DNA of 64,000 nucleotides from JACMLD01 sp963705285 (GTDB lineage Bacteria > Bacteroidota > Bacteroidia > Chitinophagales > Chitinophagaceae): the NCBI GenBank assembly GCA_963705285.1, contig OY970066.1, positions 5,828,001 to 5,892,000 of the forward strand. Reading direction: 5' to 3'. The notes beneath the pieces are model-generated. The model did not search any database and was not told the origin of the DNA. It was given only the letters and a program-made list of their open reading frames with translations. Positions 1 through 9,264 of the stretch are shown here, piece by piece (positions within the stretch are counted from its first letter, which is position 1; every line of letters starts with the position of its first letter). The position numbers and the translations under genes are program-made.

Positions 1-230
1 CATTGCTGCAGGCCCGCAATAAACAATCCTTTACCCGCCAGGCCAATAATAAGTCCAATTGAACTGTATGTTATTATTCGGCCTGACTGATAGAGCAACA
101 ACGAAAAAAATTTTCCCCATTTGCTTAATTGTGCAGTTGGCAAGGCAAGGCTCAATGGGCCGCACATGCCAATGCAGTGCAGGCTTCCCGCAAAACCCAA
201 AGCAAAACCAGACAACAAAATGGTTATCAT
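1..230 (-). CDS. Sulfite exporter TauE/SafE-family membrane protein (N-terminal part, runs off left edge)
   Basis: About the first 76 residues are inside the window, starting at an ATG at 228-230. The N-terminus is hydrophobic and has a glycine-rich turn followed by HCIGMCGP, the signature of the DsbD-like/TauE-SafE 'cytochrome biogenesis transmembrane' group found at the end of cbb3 oxidase operons. The start lies 2 nt after the stop of the fixH-like gene, so it is the distal gene of the cco operon. A role in copper or haem handling during oxidase assembly is inferred from context; the family name alone does not fix the substrate. Confidence 0.8.
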   Translation of the reverse strand, partial: MITILLSGFALGFAGSLHCIGMCGPLSLALPTAQLSKWGKFFSLLLYQSGRIITYSSIGLIIGLAGKGLFIAGLQQ

Positions 231-232
231 AA

Positions 233-667
233 TTATAAGACGGTTACATTTTTTTCAGAATAATACAATTTCCCGTTGGCAGTCCAACTAATTTTTACCG
301 TATACGTACCCGGCCCAATAATGGGCTCAAATGTTTGCTTTCCTTCCTTATCAGCCAACAGGGAAAACGCCTTATCGTTTTTTGAGTTATACGCACAGTA
401 AAATAATACCACGCCCGACACAGTTTGCTGCTGCATTTCAACAGGCAGTTGTAGGGTGATCAGGTTACCATTTTGTTGAAGCTGGGGCAGGGCGCTGAGC
501 ATGGCAGCATTGTTGGCGCCATCAATCACATGCTGGTATTGTAATTCACTTTTGTAATATTCCTTTTCTACCAGCTCAAAGTTGGTACCATATGACCGGT
601 ACACCAAATAACCTATCATGCCTGCAAATGCAATAAATATGACCAATAAACGGTATCCCCAACCCAT
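233..667 (-). CDS. fixH: FixH family protein
   Basis: 144-residue protein with one N-terminal membrane helix (about residues 5-24) and a periplasmic domain of roughly 110 residues. FixH/CcoH proteins are single-span factors needed to assemble or stabilise cbb3 oxidase, with FixI and CcoG. The gene is 10 nt downstream of ccoG and 2 nt upstream of the TauE/SafE gene, so it is almost certainly co-transcribed. The sequence is divergent, as usual for FixH, and the call rests on size, topology and operon position. Confidence 0.8.
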   Translation of the reverse strand: MGWGYRLLVIFIAFAGMIGYLVYRSYGTNFELVEKEYYKSELQYQHVIDGANNAAMLSALPQLQQNGNLITLQLPVEMQQQTVSGVVLFYCAYNSKNDKAFSLLADKEGKQTFEPIIGPGTYTVKISWTANGKLYYSEKNVTVL

Positions 668-677
668 ATAGTAAGTT

Positions 678-2114
678 TTAAAATTTAGTAAATGCCCCCA
701 TGAACGTTGTTTTTGCCTCTGTAATTTTTGTATTGCCCTGGTAAAGACCCACTAGCAGGGGTGACTTCCGTTGCTTCATAAAAGATTTTGGCAATACAAT
801 AAAAAATGAGCCAGTTCCCTGTGCTTCTTTTTTTACTGCGATGCTGCTTCCTTCGGCTTCAATGATCCTTCCCGGCGCATTTTCCAGTTTCAGGGTGATG
901 GGAATATCAGCCAGGGTTTTGTTGATTACTTTTATCGTATACAGGTTCGACAGGCTATCTGCTCCTCTTTCCTGGTACAGCATACCGGGTGCCCGCACAA
1001 TAATGCCGTCTACATTTTTTCGGGTGATCAATAAAAACGATAACAAGCTCGCAAGAATGATTAATACAACCGTGTAAAATTGCATCCTGCCTGTATAACG
1101 AAGTTTATTTCCGTTTGCAATGCCATTTTCAGAAGCATAGCGTATCAACCCGCGGTGTTTTCCGGTGGCGTCCATCATTGTATCGCACGCATCAATACAT
1201 GCCGTGCACCCCACGCATTCCATCTGTGTGCCATTTCTTATATCAATTCCCGTGGGACAAACCTTCACGCATTGAAAACAATCAATGCAATCGCCCGTAT
1301 TAATTTGAGCATCCGTTATTTTTTTAAACTTGCCTCTTGGCTCTCCCCTTTTGTAATCATATGCCACGATCATAGAATTGCGGTCAAGCAACACGCTTTG
1401 CAGCCTTCCATAGGGGCATATAACGGTGCAGGCCTGTTCCCTGAAATATGCATAGACGCCATAAAAGACGCCTGAAAAAATCAACAATGAAGATAAACCT
1501 GCAACATGCTGAGCAACCGGGCCGGTAATAATTGTCAGCAGGGCATCAGCCCCAATGATGTAAGAAAGAAAAAAATTCGCGATGATAAAGGAAAGAAAGA
1601 AAAAGGCAAGGTGCTTGGTAAGCTTCACCCTGATTTTTTTTACTGTCCATCCACTGCTCTTTAACAATTTCTGTTGCTGGGCATTCCCCTCAATCATAAA
1701 CTCCAGCTTGCGGAAAAGCATTTCCATAAATACCGTTTGTGGGCATACCCATCCGCAAAACAACCGCCCGAATGCGGCCGTAAACAACACCACAAATACA
1801 ATAAACGTGATCATGGTAACGCCGAGAATAAAAAAATCCTGCGGCCAGAATATTTTTCCAAACAGAATAAACCGGGCTTCGGGTATATTGAATAAAAAAA
1901 GCGGACGGCCGTTTACTTTAATAAAGGGCAGCGAGAAGAAAAGTATAAAAAAACCAATACTTACCAGGGTGCGGATGTTGTAGTAACGGCCCTTGGGTTT
2001 CTGCGCAAATACCCATTTGCGTTTACCCTTTGCATCTACAGTGGCCAACCTGTCACGAAAAGATTCTTTCGGCAATTCCTGCTTGTATAAGCGCTTTGTT
2101 GTACTCTCGTTCAT
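678..2114 (-). CDS. ccoG: Cytochrome c oxidase accessory protein CcoG (polyferredoxin)
   Basis: 478 residues, the usual length. Several membrane helices carry FCGWVCPQ (about 119-126) and VICPYGR (about 232-238). Two 4Fe-4S clusters follow: CIDCFQCVKVCP (about 276-287) and CVGCTACIDAC (about 300-310). The C-terminal 110 residues form an Ig-like domain typical of CcoG. The protein is thought to reduce Cu(II) to Cu(I) for loading the CuB site of cbb3 oxidase. It lies 20 nt after ccoP and 10 nt before fixH. Confidence 0.96.
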   Translation of the reverse strand: MNESTTKRLYKQELPKESFRDRLATVDAKGKRKWVFAQKPKGRYYNIRTLVSIGFFILFFSLPFIKVNGRPLFLFNIPEARFILFGKIFWPQDFFILGVTMITFIVFVVLFTAAFGRLFCGWVCPQTVFMEMLFRKLEFMIEGNAQQQKLLKSSGWTVKKIRVKLTKHLAFFFLSFIIANFFLSYIIGADALLTIITGPVAQHVAGLSSLLIFSGVFYGVYAYFREQACTVICPYGRLQSVLLDRNSMIVAYDYKRGEPRGKFKKITDAQINTGDCIDCFQCVKVCPTGIDIRNGTQMECVGCTACIDACDTMMDATGKHRGLIRYASENGIANGNKLRYTGRMQFYTVVLIILASLLSFLLITRKNVDGIIVRAPGMLYQERGADSLSNLYTIKVINKTLADIPITLKLENAPGRIIEAEGSSIAVKKEAQGTGSFFIVLPKSFMKQRKSPLLVGLYQGNTKITEAKTTFMGAFTKF

Positions 2115-2134
2115 GACTGCATCAGTTGATTAAC

Positions 2135-3199
2135 TTACCGTAAACTGGCCGTTTGTAACGTACTATCTGCTGTGCGCGCCGGTGCCGGACTAGTTGATTC
2201 AAGCGCGCCTTGCGGTTCCTTTGCGTTGGCCGGATGGGTGCCGCGTAATGATTTTACAAAACTAGACAGCTCGGCAATTTGCTTATTTGAATAGGTATTT
2301 TGCCATTGAGGCATGGCATTGACGCCGTACCGGATTGTTTTGAAAACGCTCTTAATATCTCCCCCGTGCAACCAGTAATCGTCTGTCAGATTCGGACCCA
2401 CACTTCCTGCGCCGCCTTCATTGTGACAGGCCACACATGATTTAATAAAAATGGTTTTTCCTTCTGCAAGATCACCTGCATCCGTAAGCATGGTTACCGT
2501 ATTTTCATCTACTGCTTCGCCCTTGGTTTTTAAATATTCTTTTATTTCAACATCCGCTTTCGCAACGGCGGTTTCATATTCTTCCACGCCGGATGGGCCA
2601 TTGTGCGATACATGAAAGCGATACAAATAGATGCCTGCAACAATTATGGTAATATAGAAACCATACAGCCACCAGGGCGGCAGGCGATTATCAAGCTCAC
2701 GTATGCCGTCATAATCGTGGCCAAGATCAATATCAGCCTCCTGTTCAGGAGCTTTAAAACTATTGAGTTTGATCCACCATTTTTTGAACCGTTCATTCCA
2801 AACAGCAGCAAGATCTTTTTTAGGCGCTTTTTCCCGCTCTACCTTCAGCAGCATCTTTACATTCAGCAACAACATGAATATAACCAGCAACTCTACAAAA
2901 ACAACCGAAGTCATAATATAGAATGCAGTACTGGAAAGACCGGCAATGACATGTATAGCCTGCCCGGTGCTGTTTTCTGAACTTTGTGCCATTGTTGGAC
3001 TGCTACAAAGCAACAGCAGCACCATGGCAGGAAGAATGGCGGTAGTTGAAGCGGCCGTGTCTTTTTCCTTTTGCATTTTTACCTGTGCAATGCCCAGCAG
3101 CAATTGCGCAAGCATAAAAATCACCAGCAATAAAATGAGCATTAAAATAACAAATCCAATTACAACCGGATTATCCATAGATGAATGAACGGGGGGCAT
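2135..3199 (-). CDS. ccoP: cbb3-type cytochrome c oxidase subunit CcoP, single-haem form
   Basis: 354 residues with N-terminal membrane helices, then a FixP-N-like segment with a conserved LDNRLPPWW and one span (about 167-196), and a cytochrome c domain with CVACH at about 255-259 and a downstream MPQW methionine. It carries electrons to the CcoN catalytic core. Only one CxxCH motif is present, whereas proteobacterial CcoP has two; the one-haem form is common in Bacteroidota. The extended N-terminus is also typical of that phylum. Confidence 0.93.
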   Translation of the reverse strand: MPPVHSSMDNPVVIGFVILMLILLLVIFMLAQLLLGIAQVKMQKEKDTAASTTAILPAMVLLLLCSSPTMAQSSENSTGQAIHVIAGLSSTAFYIMTSVVFVELLVIFMLLLNVKMLLKVEREKAPKKDLAAVWNERFKKWWIKLNSFKAPEQEADIDLGHDYDGIRELDNRLPPWWLYGFYITIIVAGIYLYRFHVSHNGPSGVEEYETAVAKADVEIKEYLKTKGEAVDENTVTMLTDAGDLAEGKTIFIKSCVACHNEGGAGSVGPNLTDDYWLHGGDIKSVFKTIRYGVNAMPQWQNTYSNKQIAELSSFVKSLRGTHPANAKEPQGALESTSPAPARTADSTLQTASLR

Positions 3200-3217
3200 A
3201 AAATCAGTTTTAGATAA

Positions 3218-3379
3218 TTAATTGTCGAGCGGAATGCGGCTAATTTCGTTGAACGTTGTTTTGTTCGTCTTAAAAACCCAGCTAAGTACCGCCAGGAAAA
3301 AAACGACGAAAATGGTGAGCGAAATAATACCGAAGATGTCTACTCCACCAATTTTTTCGATATAATGAATAAATTTCAT
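3218..3379 (-). CDS. ccoQ: CcoQ-like small cbb3 oxidase subunit
   Basis: 53-residue single-span protein (start MKFIHYIEK), located between ccoNO and ccoP as CcoQ usually is. An upstream ATG at 3404-3406 would add nine residues but overlaps the ccoNO stop, so the internal ATG at 3377-3379 is preferred. CcoQ stabilises the assembled oxidase under air. The residues after the helix are charged and polar. The call rests on size, topology and position because the family is poorly conserved. Confidence 0.75.
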   Translation of the reverse strand: MKFIHYIEKIGGVDIFGIISLTIFVVFFLAVLSWVFKTNKTTFNEISRIPLDN

Positions 3380-3389
3380 GGTATTGACT

Positions 3390-5585
3390 TTATTGTTTTT
3401 CTGCAATAGCGCTTTTATGTGAAGATTTTATGTCTGTACCGATGCGTTGCATATAAGCAATGAGCGCAATAATTTCTACATTGGAAGGTGTCATTATCTT
3501 ATCCTTCTTCAGGTTTGCAGCAATGGAATCTGCCTGGCGCATCAGGTCTGTATTGGCAATTTTATCGTATCCCGCCGGATAAGGTACCCCAAGGGTTTGC
3601 ATCGCGCGTATTTTTGCAGGGGTGGACGCTGTATCCAACGCATCATCCAGCAACCAGGTGTACTGCGGCATAATGGAACCTGGCGACATTGACCTGGGAT
3701 CATACATATGATTGTAATGCCAGCTGTCTGGGTATTTGCCGCCCTCGCGCGCAAGGTCGGGACCCGTACGTTTACTTCCCCACTGAAAAGGATGATCGTA
3801 TACAAACTCTCCTGCTTTGGAATATTCTCCATACCGTGCCACTTCATCGCGAAACGGCCGAATCATTTGCGAGTGACAATTGTAACAACCTTCGCGGAGG
3901 TAAATATCCCTGCCCTGCAATTCAAGGGGCGAATAGGGTTTAACGCTTGCAATGGTGGGTATATTGGATTTTACAAGAAAGGTGGGAATCATTTCAATCA
4001 GCCCGCCAATGGCTACAACAATCAGGCTGATCACCAGCATTGTCATTGGCTTCCTTTCCAGGATACGGTGCCAGTATTCTTTCTTTTCTGAAGGCATTTT
4101 CATAAGCGGCGCTGCTTCTGCGGCCTCATTTGCTATAAATGACCCTTGGCGGATGGTTTTGTACAGGTTGTACACCATGATAAATGCACCGGTTAAATAA
4201 ATGGCGCCGCCTATACTGCGTAACACATAAAATGGCTTGATGCTGTTGACCGTTTCAAGAAACTGAAACTTCAATTGACCTTCCGGTGTAAATGATTTCC
4301 ACATCAGGCTTTGCTCAAAGCCGGCCCAATACATGGGCACCGCATAAATAATGATACCAACCGTACCGAGCCAGAAATGATTAGTAGCTAATTTTTTTGA
4401 GTATAGACTGGTGTTCCACATTTTGGGAACCATATAATACAGTATGGCAAATGCCATAAAACCGTTCCAGCCTAGTCCGCCAATATGCACATGCGCCACT
4501 ATCCAGTCAGTAAAATGTGCGATGGCATTTACACTTTTCAAACTTAGCAGGGGCCCTTCAAAGGTGGCCATGCCATAACAGGTAATGGCTACCACCATAA
4601 ATTTGAGCACCGGTTCTTCTCTTACTTTATCCCATGCACCGCGCAGGGTAAACAATCCGTTAAGCATGCCTCCCCAACTGGGAGCAATCAGCATTACCGA
4701 AAAAACTACACCCAGGGATTGCGCCCAATCGGGCAAAGCTGTATATAGTAGATGGTGCGGACCGGCCCAGATATATAAAAAGATAAGTGCCCAAAAATGT
4801 ATGATGGACAAACGATAAGAATATACAGGCCGGTTAGCGGCTTTAGGAAGAAAATAATACATAAGACCCAATACCGGGGTGGTAAGAAAAAAAGCCACTG
4901 CATTGTGTCCATACCACCATTGCACCAATGCATCCTGCACACCCGCATACCAGCTATAACTCTTCATAAATGAAACCGGTATTTCAATGGAGTTCACAAT
5001 ATGCAGCAGGGCTACAGTAACCCAGGTAGCTATATAAAACCAAATGGCAACATATAAATGCTTCTCTCGTCTTTTAATGATGGTGCCAAACATGTTTACA
5101 CCAAAAATTACCCACACCAATGTAATGGCAATATCAATAGGCCATTCCAGTTCCGCATATTCTTTGCCGGTTGTTTTGCCCAGCAGCAAACTAACCGCAG
5201 CCGCCAGAATGATGGCTTGCCAACCCCAGAAATGGATCCAGCTGATGCGATCATTAAACATTCGTGCTTTACAAAGACGTTGTAATGAATAATACACGCC
5301 GGCAAATGTTGCATTGCCAACAAAGGCAAAAATGATAGCATTGGTATGCAGGGGCCGCACCCTCCCGAATGTGGTGGGCGCAAAATTCATACTGATTTGC
5401 GGCAGATAAATTTGAACGGCCGCAAACAACCCTGCCAGCATACCCACAATACTGAATATTACGGTAGCATATCCAAATGCCCGTACAATAGAATTATCAT
5501 AATAAAATTTATCAACCGCCGCCGGACGGCGTGAAAAAGTAACGTTGGCATTTTGTAAATCAATAGCGTCTAAGGCTGACTCCAT
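3390..5585 (-). CDS. ccoNO: Fused CcoN-CcoO: cbb3 oxidase catalytic subunit plus mono-haem subunit
   Basis: 731 residues. Residues 1-480 are CcoN: a 12-helix haem-copper oxidase core with visible ligands His80, His227 (WWYGHN), His277/His278 (GPHH) and His365/His367 (HVHIGG). A membrane anchor at about 513-535 starts the CcoO part, with CYNCH at about 567-571. The enzyme reduces O2 to water with high affinity and conserves energy by proton pumping. The N-O fusion is standard in Bacteroidota. The gene starts 23 nt after ccoS. Confidence 0.97.
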   Translation of the reverse strand: MESALDAIDLQNANVTFSRRPAAVDKFYYDNSIVRAFGYATVIFSIVGMLAGLFAAVQIYLPQISMNFAPTTFGRVRPLHTNAIIFAFVGNATFAGVYYSLQRLCKARMFNDRISWIHFWGWQAIILAAAVSLLLGKTTGKEYAELEWPIDIAITLVWVIFGVNMFGTIIKRREKHLYVAIWFYIATWVTVALLHIVNSIEIPVSFMKSYSWYAGVQDALVQWWYGHNAVAFFLTTPVLGLMYYFLPKAANRPVYSYRLSIIHFWALIFLYIWAGPHHLLYTALPDWAQSLGVVFSVMLIAPSWGGMLNGLFTLRGAWDKVREEPVLKFMVVAITCYGMATFEGPLLSLKSVNAIAHFTDWIVAHVHIGGLGWNGFMAFAILYYMVPKMWNTSLYSKKLATNHFWLGTVGIIIYAVPMYWAGFEQSLMWKSFTPEGQLKFQFLETVNSIKPFYVLRSIGGAIYLTGAFIMVYNLYKTIRQGSFIANEAAEAAPLMKMPSEKKEYWHRILERKPMTMLVISLIVVAIGGLIEMIPTFLVKSNIPTIASVKPYSPLELQGRDIYLREGCYNCHSQMIRPFRDEVARYGEYSKAGEFVYDHPFQWGSKRTGPDLAREGGKYPDSWHYNHMYDPRSMSPGSIMPQYTWLLDDALDTASTPAKIRAMQTLGVPYPAGYDKIANTDLMRQADSIAANLKKDKIMTPSNVEIIALIAYMQRIGTDIKSSHKSAIAEKQ

Positions 5586-5608
5586 AATGATGTTGATTTA
5601 TTCAGTTT

Positions 5609-5770
5609 TTATTTATCAGTTACAGTTAAAGGCTTGTCATCAAATAAAATCCTGGTGGCGGGTGCATCCTCCTCTTCAAACTGACCCGATTGTACGCTCC
5701 ACAGAAATGCACCTAAAAAAAGGGAAGCAACACTGACGCTGGCGATAAGCAGAACAATAATTACACTCAT
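5609..5770 (-). CDS. ccoS: Cbb3-type oxidase assembly protein CcoS
   Basis: 53-residue protein (MSVIIVLLIASVSVASLFLG...) with one N-terminal membrane helix, then a WS(V)QSGQFEE segment and an acidic tail with DDKPL, which is the CcoS pattern. CcoS is needed for cofactor insertion into cbb3 oxidase. It is the first gene of the ccoS-NO-Q-P-G-H operon. A perfect TGAT-N4-ATCA box lies 70 nt upstream, in the spacer after fixI, so the operon likely has its own promoter there. Confidence 0.92.
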   Translation of the reverse strand: MSVIIVLLIASVSVASLFLGAFLWSVQSGQFEEEDAPATRILFDDKPLTVTDK

Positions 5771-5840
5771 GGTTGCGATTTCGGGTGTAAAAGTATCCTG
5801 TGTTAATTCTTTACAGCAGAACCTGCCTCATACCAAAAAC

Positions 5841-5852
5841 TGATCTTTATCA
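5841..5852. promoter_or_regulatory. Fnr/Crp-like box upstream of ccoS
   Basis: TGATCTTTATCA, a perfect match to TGAY-N4-RTCA. It is 70 nt from the ccoS start codon, in the 97-nt spacer between fixI and ccoS. I do not see a clear TAnnTTTG -7 element at the usual 23-nt distance. Confidence 0.7.
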
Positions 5853-5867
5853 TGAACAGGAACAATG

Positions 5868-8264
5868 CTACAGTTTCATGCGTTTTGCCAGCCAGTTGCA
5901 ACTCCCAAATGTGATAAGCAGAATACAAAGAGAACTGGCAGGCATTAACACAGCGGCTATAAGTGGCGAGAGGCGGCCTTGTACCGCAAAGTATAACCCG
6001 ATAATATTGTATGCGATGGATACTATAAAACTTGCCGTGACAATATGTTTATTGGCTTTGCACAACCTGATAAATTTTGCCAGCTGAGAAAAACTGCCTG
6101 CCGACATAATTCCATCACTGGAAGGTGTAAAATTGTTATTGTCTTCGCTGATGGCAATGCCTGCATCAGCCTGCTGTAAAGCACCCGCATCATTCAGCCC
6201 ATCGCCTATCATCATTACAATATCACCGCCGCTCTGTAATTTTTTGATATAGGCGAGCTTCTGTTTCGGGGTGCGGTTAAACGCTAGTATCGCCTGATCA
6301 CCCAGCATTTTCCACAATAGTTCTCTGTCTGCCTCATTATCACCGCTCAGTACTGAAATCGAATATTGTTTGCCCAGGCTTTTCATCAATCTTGGCACGG
6401 CCTGGCGGTAATTACTCCCAAACCGGAACCACCCTACCGTCTCATTATTAAAACTCACGTAAACAACCGTATCCTTATGAAATTTTCTGTTTCCGGTAAC
6501 AAAAGAACTGCTGCCTATTTTGATAAAATCCTTTTCTATAAAGCCTTCAATCCCTTTACCCGGAAATTCTTTGTACTTCCAAACCTGCCATTGGCCACTC
6601 TTTTTTAGCTCTTTTGCCAGCATTCTGCTTAACGGATGGCTTGAGCAGTTGGCAAGGGCGCCTATATACTGAAGCTGCATGGCGGTAAGTGTTTTTCCTG
6701 AGTATACTATTGAGGGCTGGTGTACAGAAGTGAGCGTACCTGTTTTGTCGAATACAATATGGTTGACCCTGGCAATATCTTCAATGGTTTGCGCGCTCCG
6801 CAGGTAAAAATGATTGCGCGACAGTATTTTTAATACACTGCCATTGGTAAAAGTGTTTGACAATAACAATGCGCACGGACATGCAATAATAAAAATAGCG
6901 GTAACGGCTATCCAGATACGTGTGGGGTCATGCATCTTCCAATACCATGCAGTAAGCATGGCAATAACCAGCACGATATAACTAAAATAACGGCTGATGG
7001 CGTGAACAAATGAAACATGCGTATTAGCCGGCTTCTCTTTCAGTTCACTACGGCTCCAAAGAGATGTAAGATAACTTTGTGCCACTTCCTTTACCACCAG
7101 TAGTTCAATGTTGCCACCTATCTGTTTCCCTCCGGCATATACCAGTTCGCCCATTTCTTTTGTTACCGGTACTGATTCGCCGGTAACAAAACTGTAATCA
7201 ATTGAAGCCTGACCCCTGGTTAATATGCCGTCTGCAGGAATAAGCTCGTGGCTGTGTACCAGTAAAGTATCACCTGTTTTTATATCCGGTAAAAGCGTAG
7301 CAATTGTTTCGTCGTTCTTAACAACCGACACTGCAACAGGGAAATAAGCGGTATAGTCCCTGTCGAACGAAAGTTGCCGGTAAGTCTTATCCTGCAGTAT
7401 ACGGCCCGCCAGCATGAAAAAAACAATACCGGTCATAGAGTCAAAATAACCGCCGCCGGTACCGGAACTAATTTCCCATACACTGCGGATAAACGTGATC
7501 AAAATAGCCAGCGCTATCGGCGCATCAATATTTAAAAACCGGTGACGCAGGCTTTTATAAGACGACTCATAAAAAGGGTATGCAGCATATAAAAAGACCG
7601 GCAGGGCCAATAGAAAATTGAGCCAGCGAAACGTATTTCGCAAAGCCGCCTCAGTGGCATCAATGCCCAGGTATTCTGGAAAACTCATGAGCATGATATT
7701 GCCAAAACAAAAGCCAGCGACGCCCAGCCGGTAAATCATTTTTTTGTCGGCAACCGGCTTTTTTGATTGTATATCATTGAGGCTGATATAGGGCTCGTAA
7801 CCTATAGCTGTTAACAATTCTGCCACTTTACGTAAACTGGTTTGCTTTTGGAGGAAAATAATGGTCACCTCTTTTGACGTAAAATTTACTTTGCACGAAA
7901 CAATTCCGTGGTTAAGCCGATGCAGGTTCTCTAATAAGTACAGACAGCTGCTGCAATGAATTTGGGGAATATAAAAAGTAACGTGCACCTGGGTGTCGTT
8001 ACTAAAACTAATTAGCTTTGATTGTACAGCCTCATTATCCAAAAAGGCAAATTTATCCTGGCGTATACGGATGCGCTGGCTGGCACCGGGGTTTTTATTG
8101 AGTTGATAATAATCGCACAAACCTTCTTTATTCAGGATCTGGTACACCATTTTACAACCTTCGCAACAAAATGGTTTTTCCTGCAGGTGTATGCTTTTGT
8201 TGCTGCATTTGTCACCGCAATGATAACAGGTGATGTCTATTTCAGGTACATTTTTTACCAGCAT
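5868..8264 (-). CDS. ccoI: FixI/CcoI copper-transporting P1B-type ATPase
   Basis: 798 residues. The N-terminal cysteine-rich segment (CYHCGDKC and CCEGCKMVY, about 13-40) and HCSSC (about 103-107) form the metal-binding region. Later come membrane helices with the CPC ion-binding motif (IIACPCALLLS), the phosphorylated DKTGTLT and the GDGLNDAGAL hinge. The enzyme delivers copper across the inner membrane for the CuB centre of cbb3 oxidase. The N-terminal form with a Cys-rich domain before the HMA-like domain is typical of FixI rather than CopA. Confidence 0.95.
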   Translation of the reverse strand: MLVKNVPEIDITCYHCGDKCSNKSIHLQEKPFCCEGCKMVYQILNKEGLCDYYQLNKNPGASQRIRIRQDKFAFLDNEAVQSKLISFSNDTQVHVTFYIPQIHCSSCLYLLENLHRLNHGIVSCKVNFTSKEVTIIFLQKQTSLRKVAELLTAIGYEPYISLNDIQSKKPVADKKMIYRLGVAGFCFGNIMLMSFPEYLGIDATEAALRNTFRWLNFLLALPVFLYAAYPFYESSYKSLRHRFLNIDAPIALAILITFIRSVWEISSGTGGGYFDSMTGIVFFMLAGRILQDKTYRQLSFDRDYTAYFPVAVSVVKNDETIATLLPDIKTGDTLLVHSHELIPADGILTRGQASIDYSFVTGESVPVTKEMGELVYAGGKQIGGNIELLVVKEVAQSYLTSLWSRSELKEKPANTHVSFVHAISRYFSYIVLVIAMLTAWYWKMHDPTRIWIAVTAIFIIACPCALLLSNTFTNGSVLKILSRNHFYLRSAQTIEDIARVNHIVFDKTGTLTSVHQPSIVYSGKTLTAMQLQYIGALANCSSHPLSRMLAKELKKSGQWQVWKYKEFPGKGIEGFIEKDFIKIGSSSFVTGNRKFHKDTVVYVSFNNETVGWFRFGSNYRQAVPRLMKSLGKQYSISVLSGDNEADRELLWKMLGDQAILAFNRTPKQKLAYIKKLQSGGDIVMMIGDGLNDAGALQQADAGIAISEDNNNFTPSSDGIMSAGSFSQLAKFIRLCKANKHIVTASFIVSIAYNIIGLYFAVQGRLSPLIAAVLMPASSLCILLITFGSCNWLAKRMKL

Positions 8265-8337
8265 GAGGTTTCATAGATGAGAAGCGAAAGTAAAACCACC
8301 GGTGGCCCGGCCGAATGACTAACTTCAATTGAATGCT

Positions 8338-8349
8338 TGATTATTGTCA
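8338..8349. promoter_or_regulatory. Fnr/Crp-like box between fixI and the YoaK-like gene
   Basis: TGATTATTGTCA, a perfect match to TGAY-N4-RTCA. It lies 73 nt from the fixI start (minus strand) and 53 nt from the divergent YoaK-like gene at 8403, so it could serve either one. Confidence 0.65.
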
Positions 8350-8402
8350 TCCATAACGGGTATAAAATTTGAAAGCTTGTGACATAATTGCAACGTTGAA
8401 CC

Positions 8403-9131
8403 ATGCTCAGACACACAGGCCGAAAAAGAAATTTTAAACATGATATGCGCCTGGCTGTTTTGCTTTGTCTCAATGCAGGTTTTATAAATGCGGCCGGGTT
8501 TCTGGCGTTTGGTGTGCTTACCACCAATGTAACCGGGCATGCCGCCCTGCTAGCGGTTAACATTGCCACAGATGATTTTCGTGCTACAAGGATGGTAACG
8601 CTTTGGCTCTTACTATTTTTTGCCGGGGCATTTTTGTCAAGCTGGTATATTGCCAGAATTGGCAGGCGCAGACCGTTTGCCTATACTGCTCCCATCGTGC
8701 TTATTATAGCGGTGTCAATTTTTATTTCCATAGCCGGCCAATACTACCGTCATACATTAGCACAAACAGAAGCTTTTGCCGGCAGTCTACTGTTTGCCAT
8801 GGGCGTACAAAATGCAATGGTGTCTGTTATTTCTGGTTCAGTGGTGAGAACCACCCACCTCACAGGAATGCTGACCGATTTGGGTATTGATGCCGCAGAA
8901 ATGATGAGGTCAGGAACTACAGCCAATGCCAGTCTGAACAGTAAGATAATACTGAAGCTAACGATTATCATTTCATTTTTAGCCGGCGGCGTAATTGGGG
9001 GATTTCTGTTTTTGCACATTCATTTTTTTGCGTTTTACATACCCGTTGGGATTCTGTTGATCGCATTGATGTACGACCATTTTCGCGTCACGATCGCACG
9101 TGCCATCTCCCGAAAGAAGACGGCCGATTAA
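8403..9131 (+). CDS. YoaK/DUF1275 family membrane protein
   Basis: 242 residues with about six membrane helices and the family's early motif: glycine- and asparagine-rich LNAGFINAAGF, then TNVTGH. Function is unknown in this family; some members are weakly described as small-molecule permeases. It is divergent from fixI and shares a spacer with a TGAY-N4-RTCA box, which links it to the oxidase regulon by position only. An ATG fifteen codons downstream is an alternative start. Confidence 0.8.
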   Translation: MLRHTGRKRNFKHDMRLAVLLCLNAGFINAAGFLAFGVLTTNVTGHAALLAVNIATDDFRATRMVTLWLLLFFAGAFLSSWYIARIGRRRPFAYTAPIVLIIAVSIFISIAGQYYRHTLAQTEAFAGSLLFAMGVQNAMVSVISGSVVRTTHLTGMLTDLGIDAAEMMRSGTTANASLNSKIILKLTIIISFLAGGVIGGFLFLHIHFFAFYIPVGILLIALMYDHFRVTIARAISRKKTAD

Positions 9132-9180
9132 ATATCAGGGATGCTCCGCCAACAAAGCTTAAACAAAATACAGGTGTGGA

Positions 9181-9192
9181 TGATGAAAGTCG
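9181..9192. promoter_or_regulatory. Imperfect Fnr/Crp-like box upstream of hemN
   Basis: TGATGAAAGTCG matches TGAY-N4-RTCA at 7 of 8 defined positions. It is 72 nt before the preferred hemN start. A good -7-like element, TATGTTTT, lies at 9227-9234, 34 nt from the box. That is about one helical turn further than the 23 nt seen elsewhere. Confidence 0.4.
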
Positions 9193-9264
9193 CGCCTGCA
9201 AGTAATCAAAGTCAGGAAGTCGGCCGTATGTTTTTTGCAAATTTGCTGTATGACAGGCACCGCA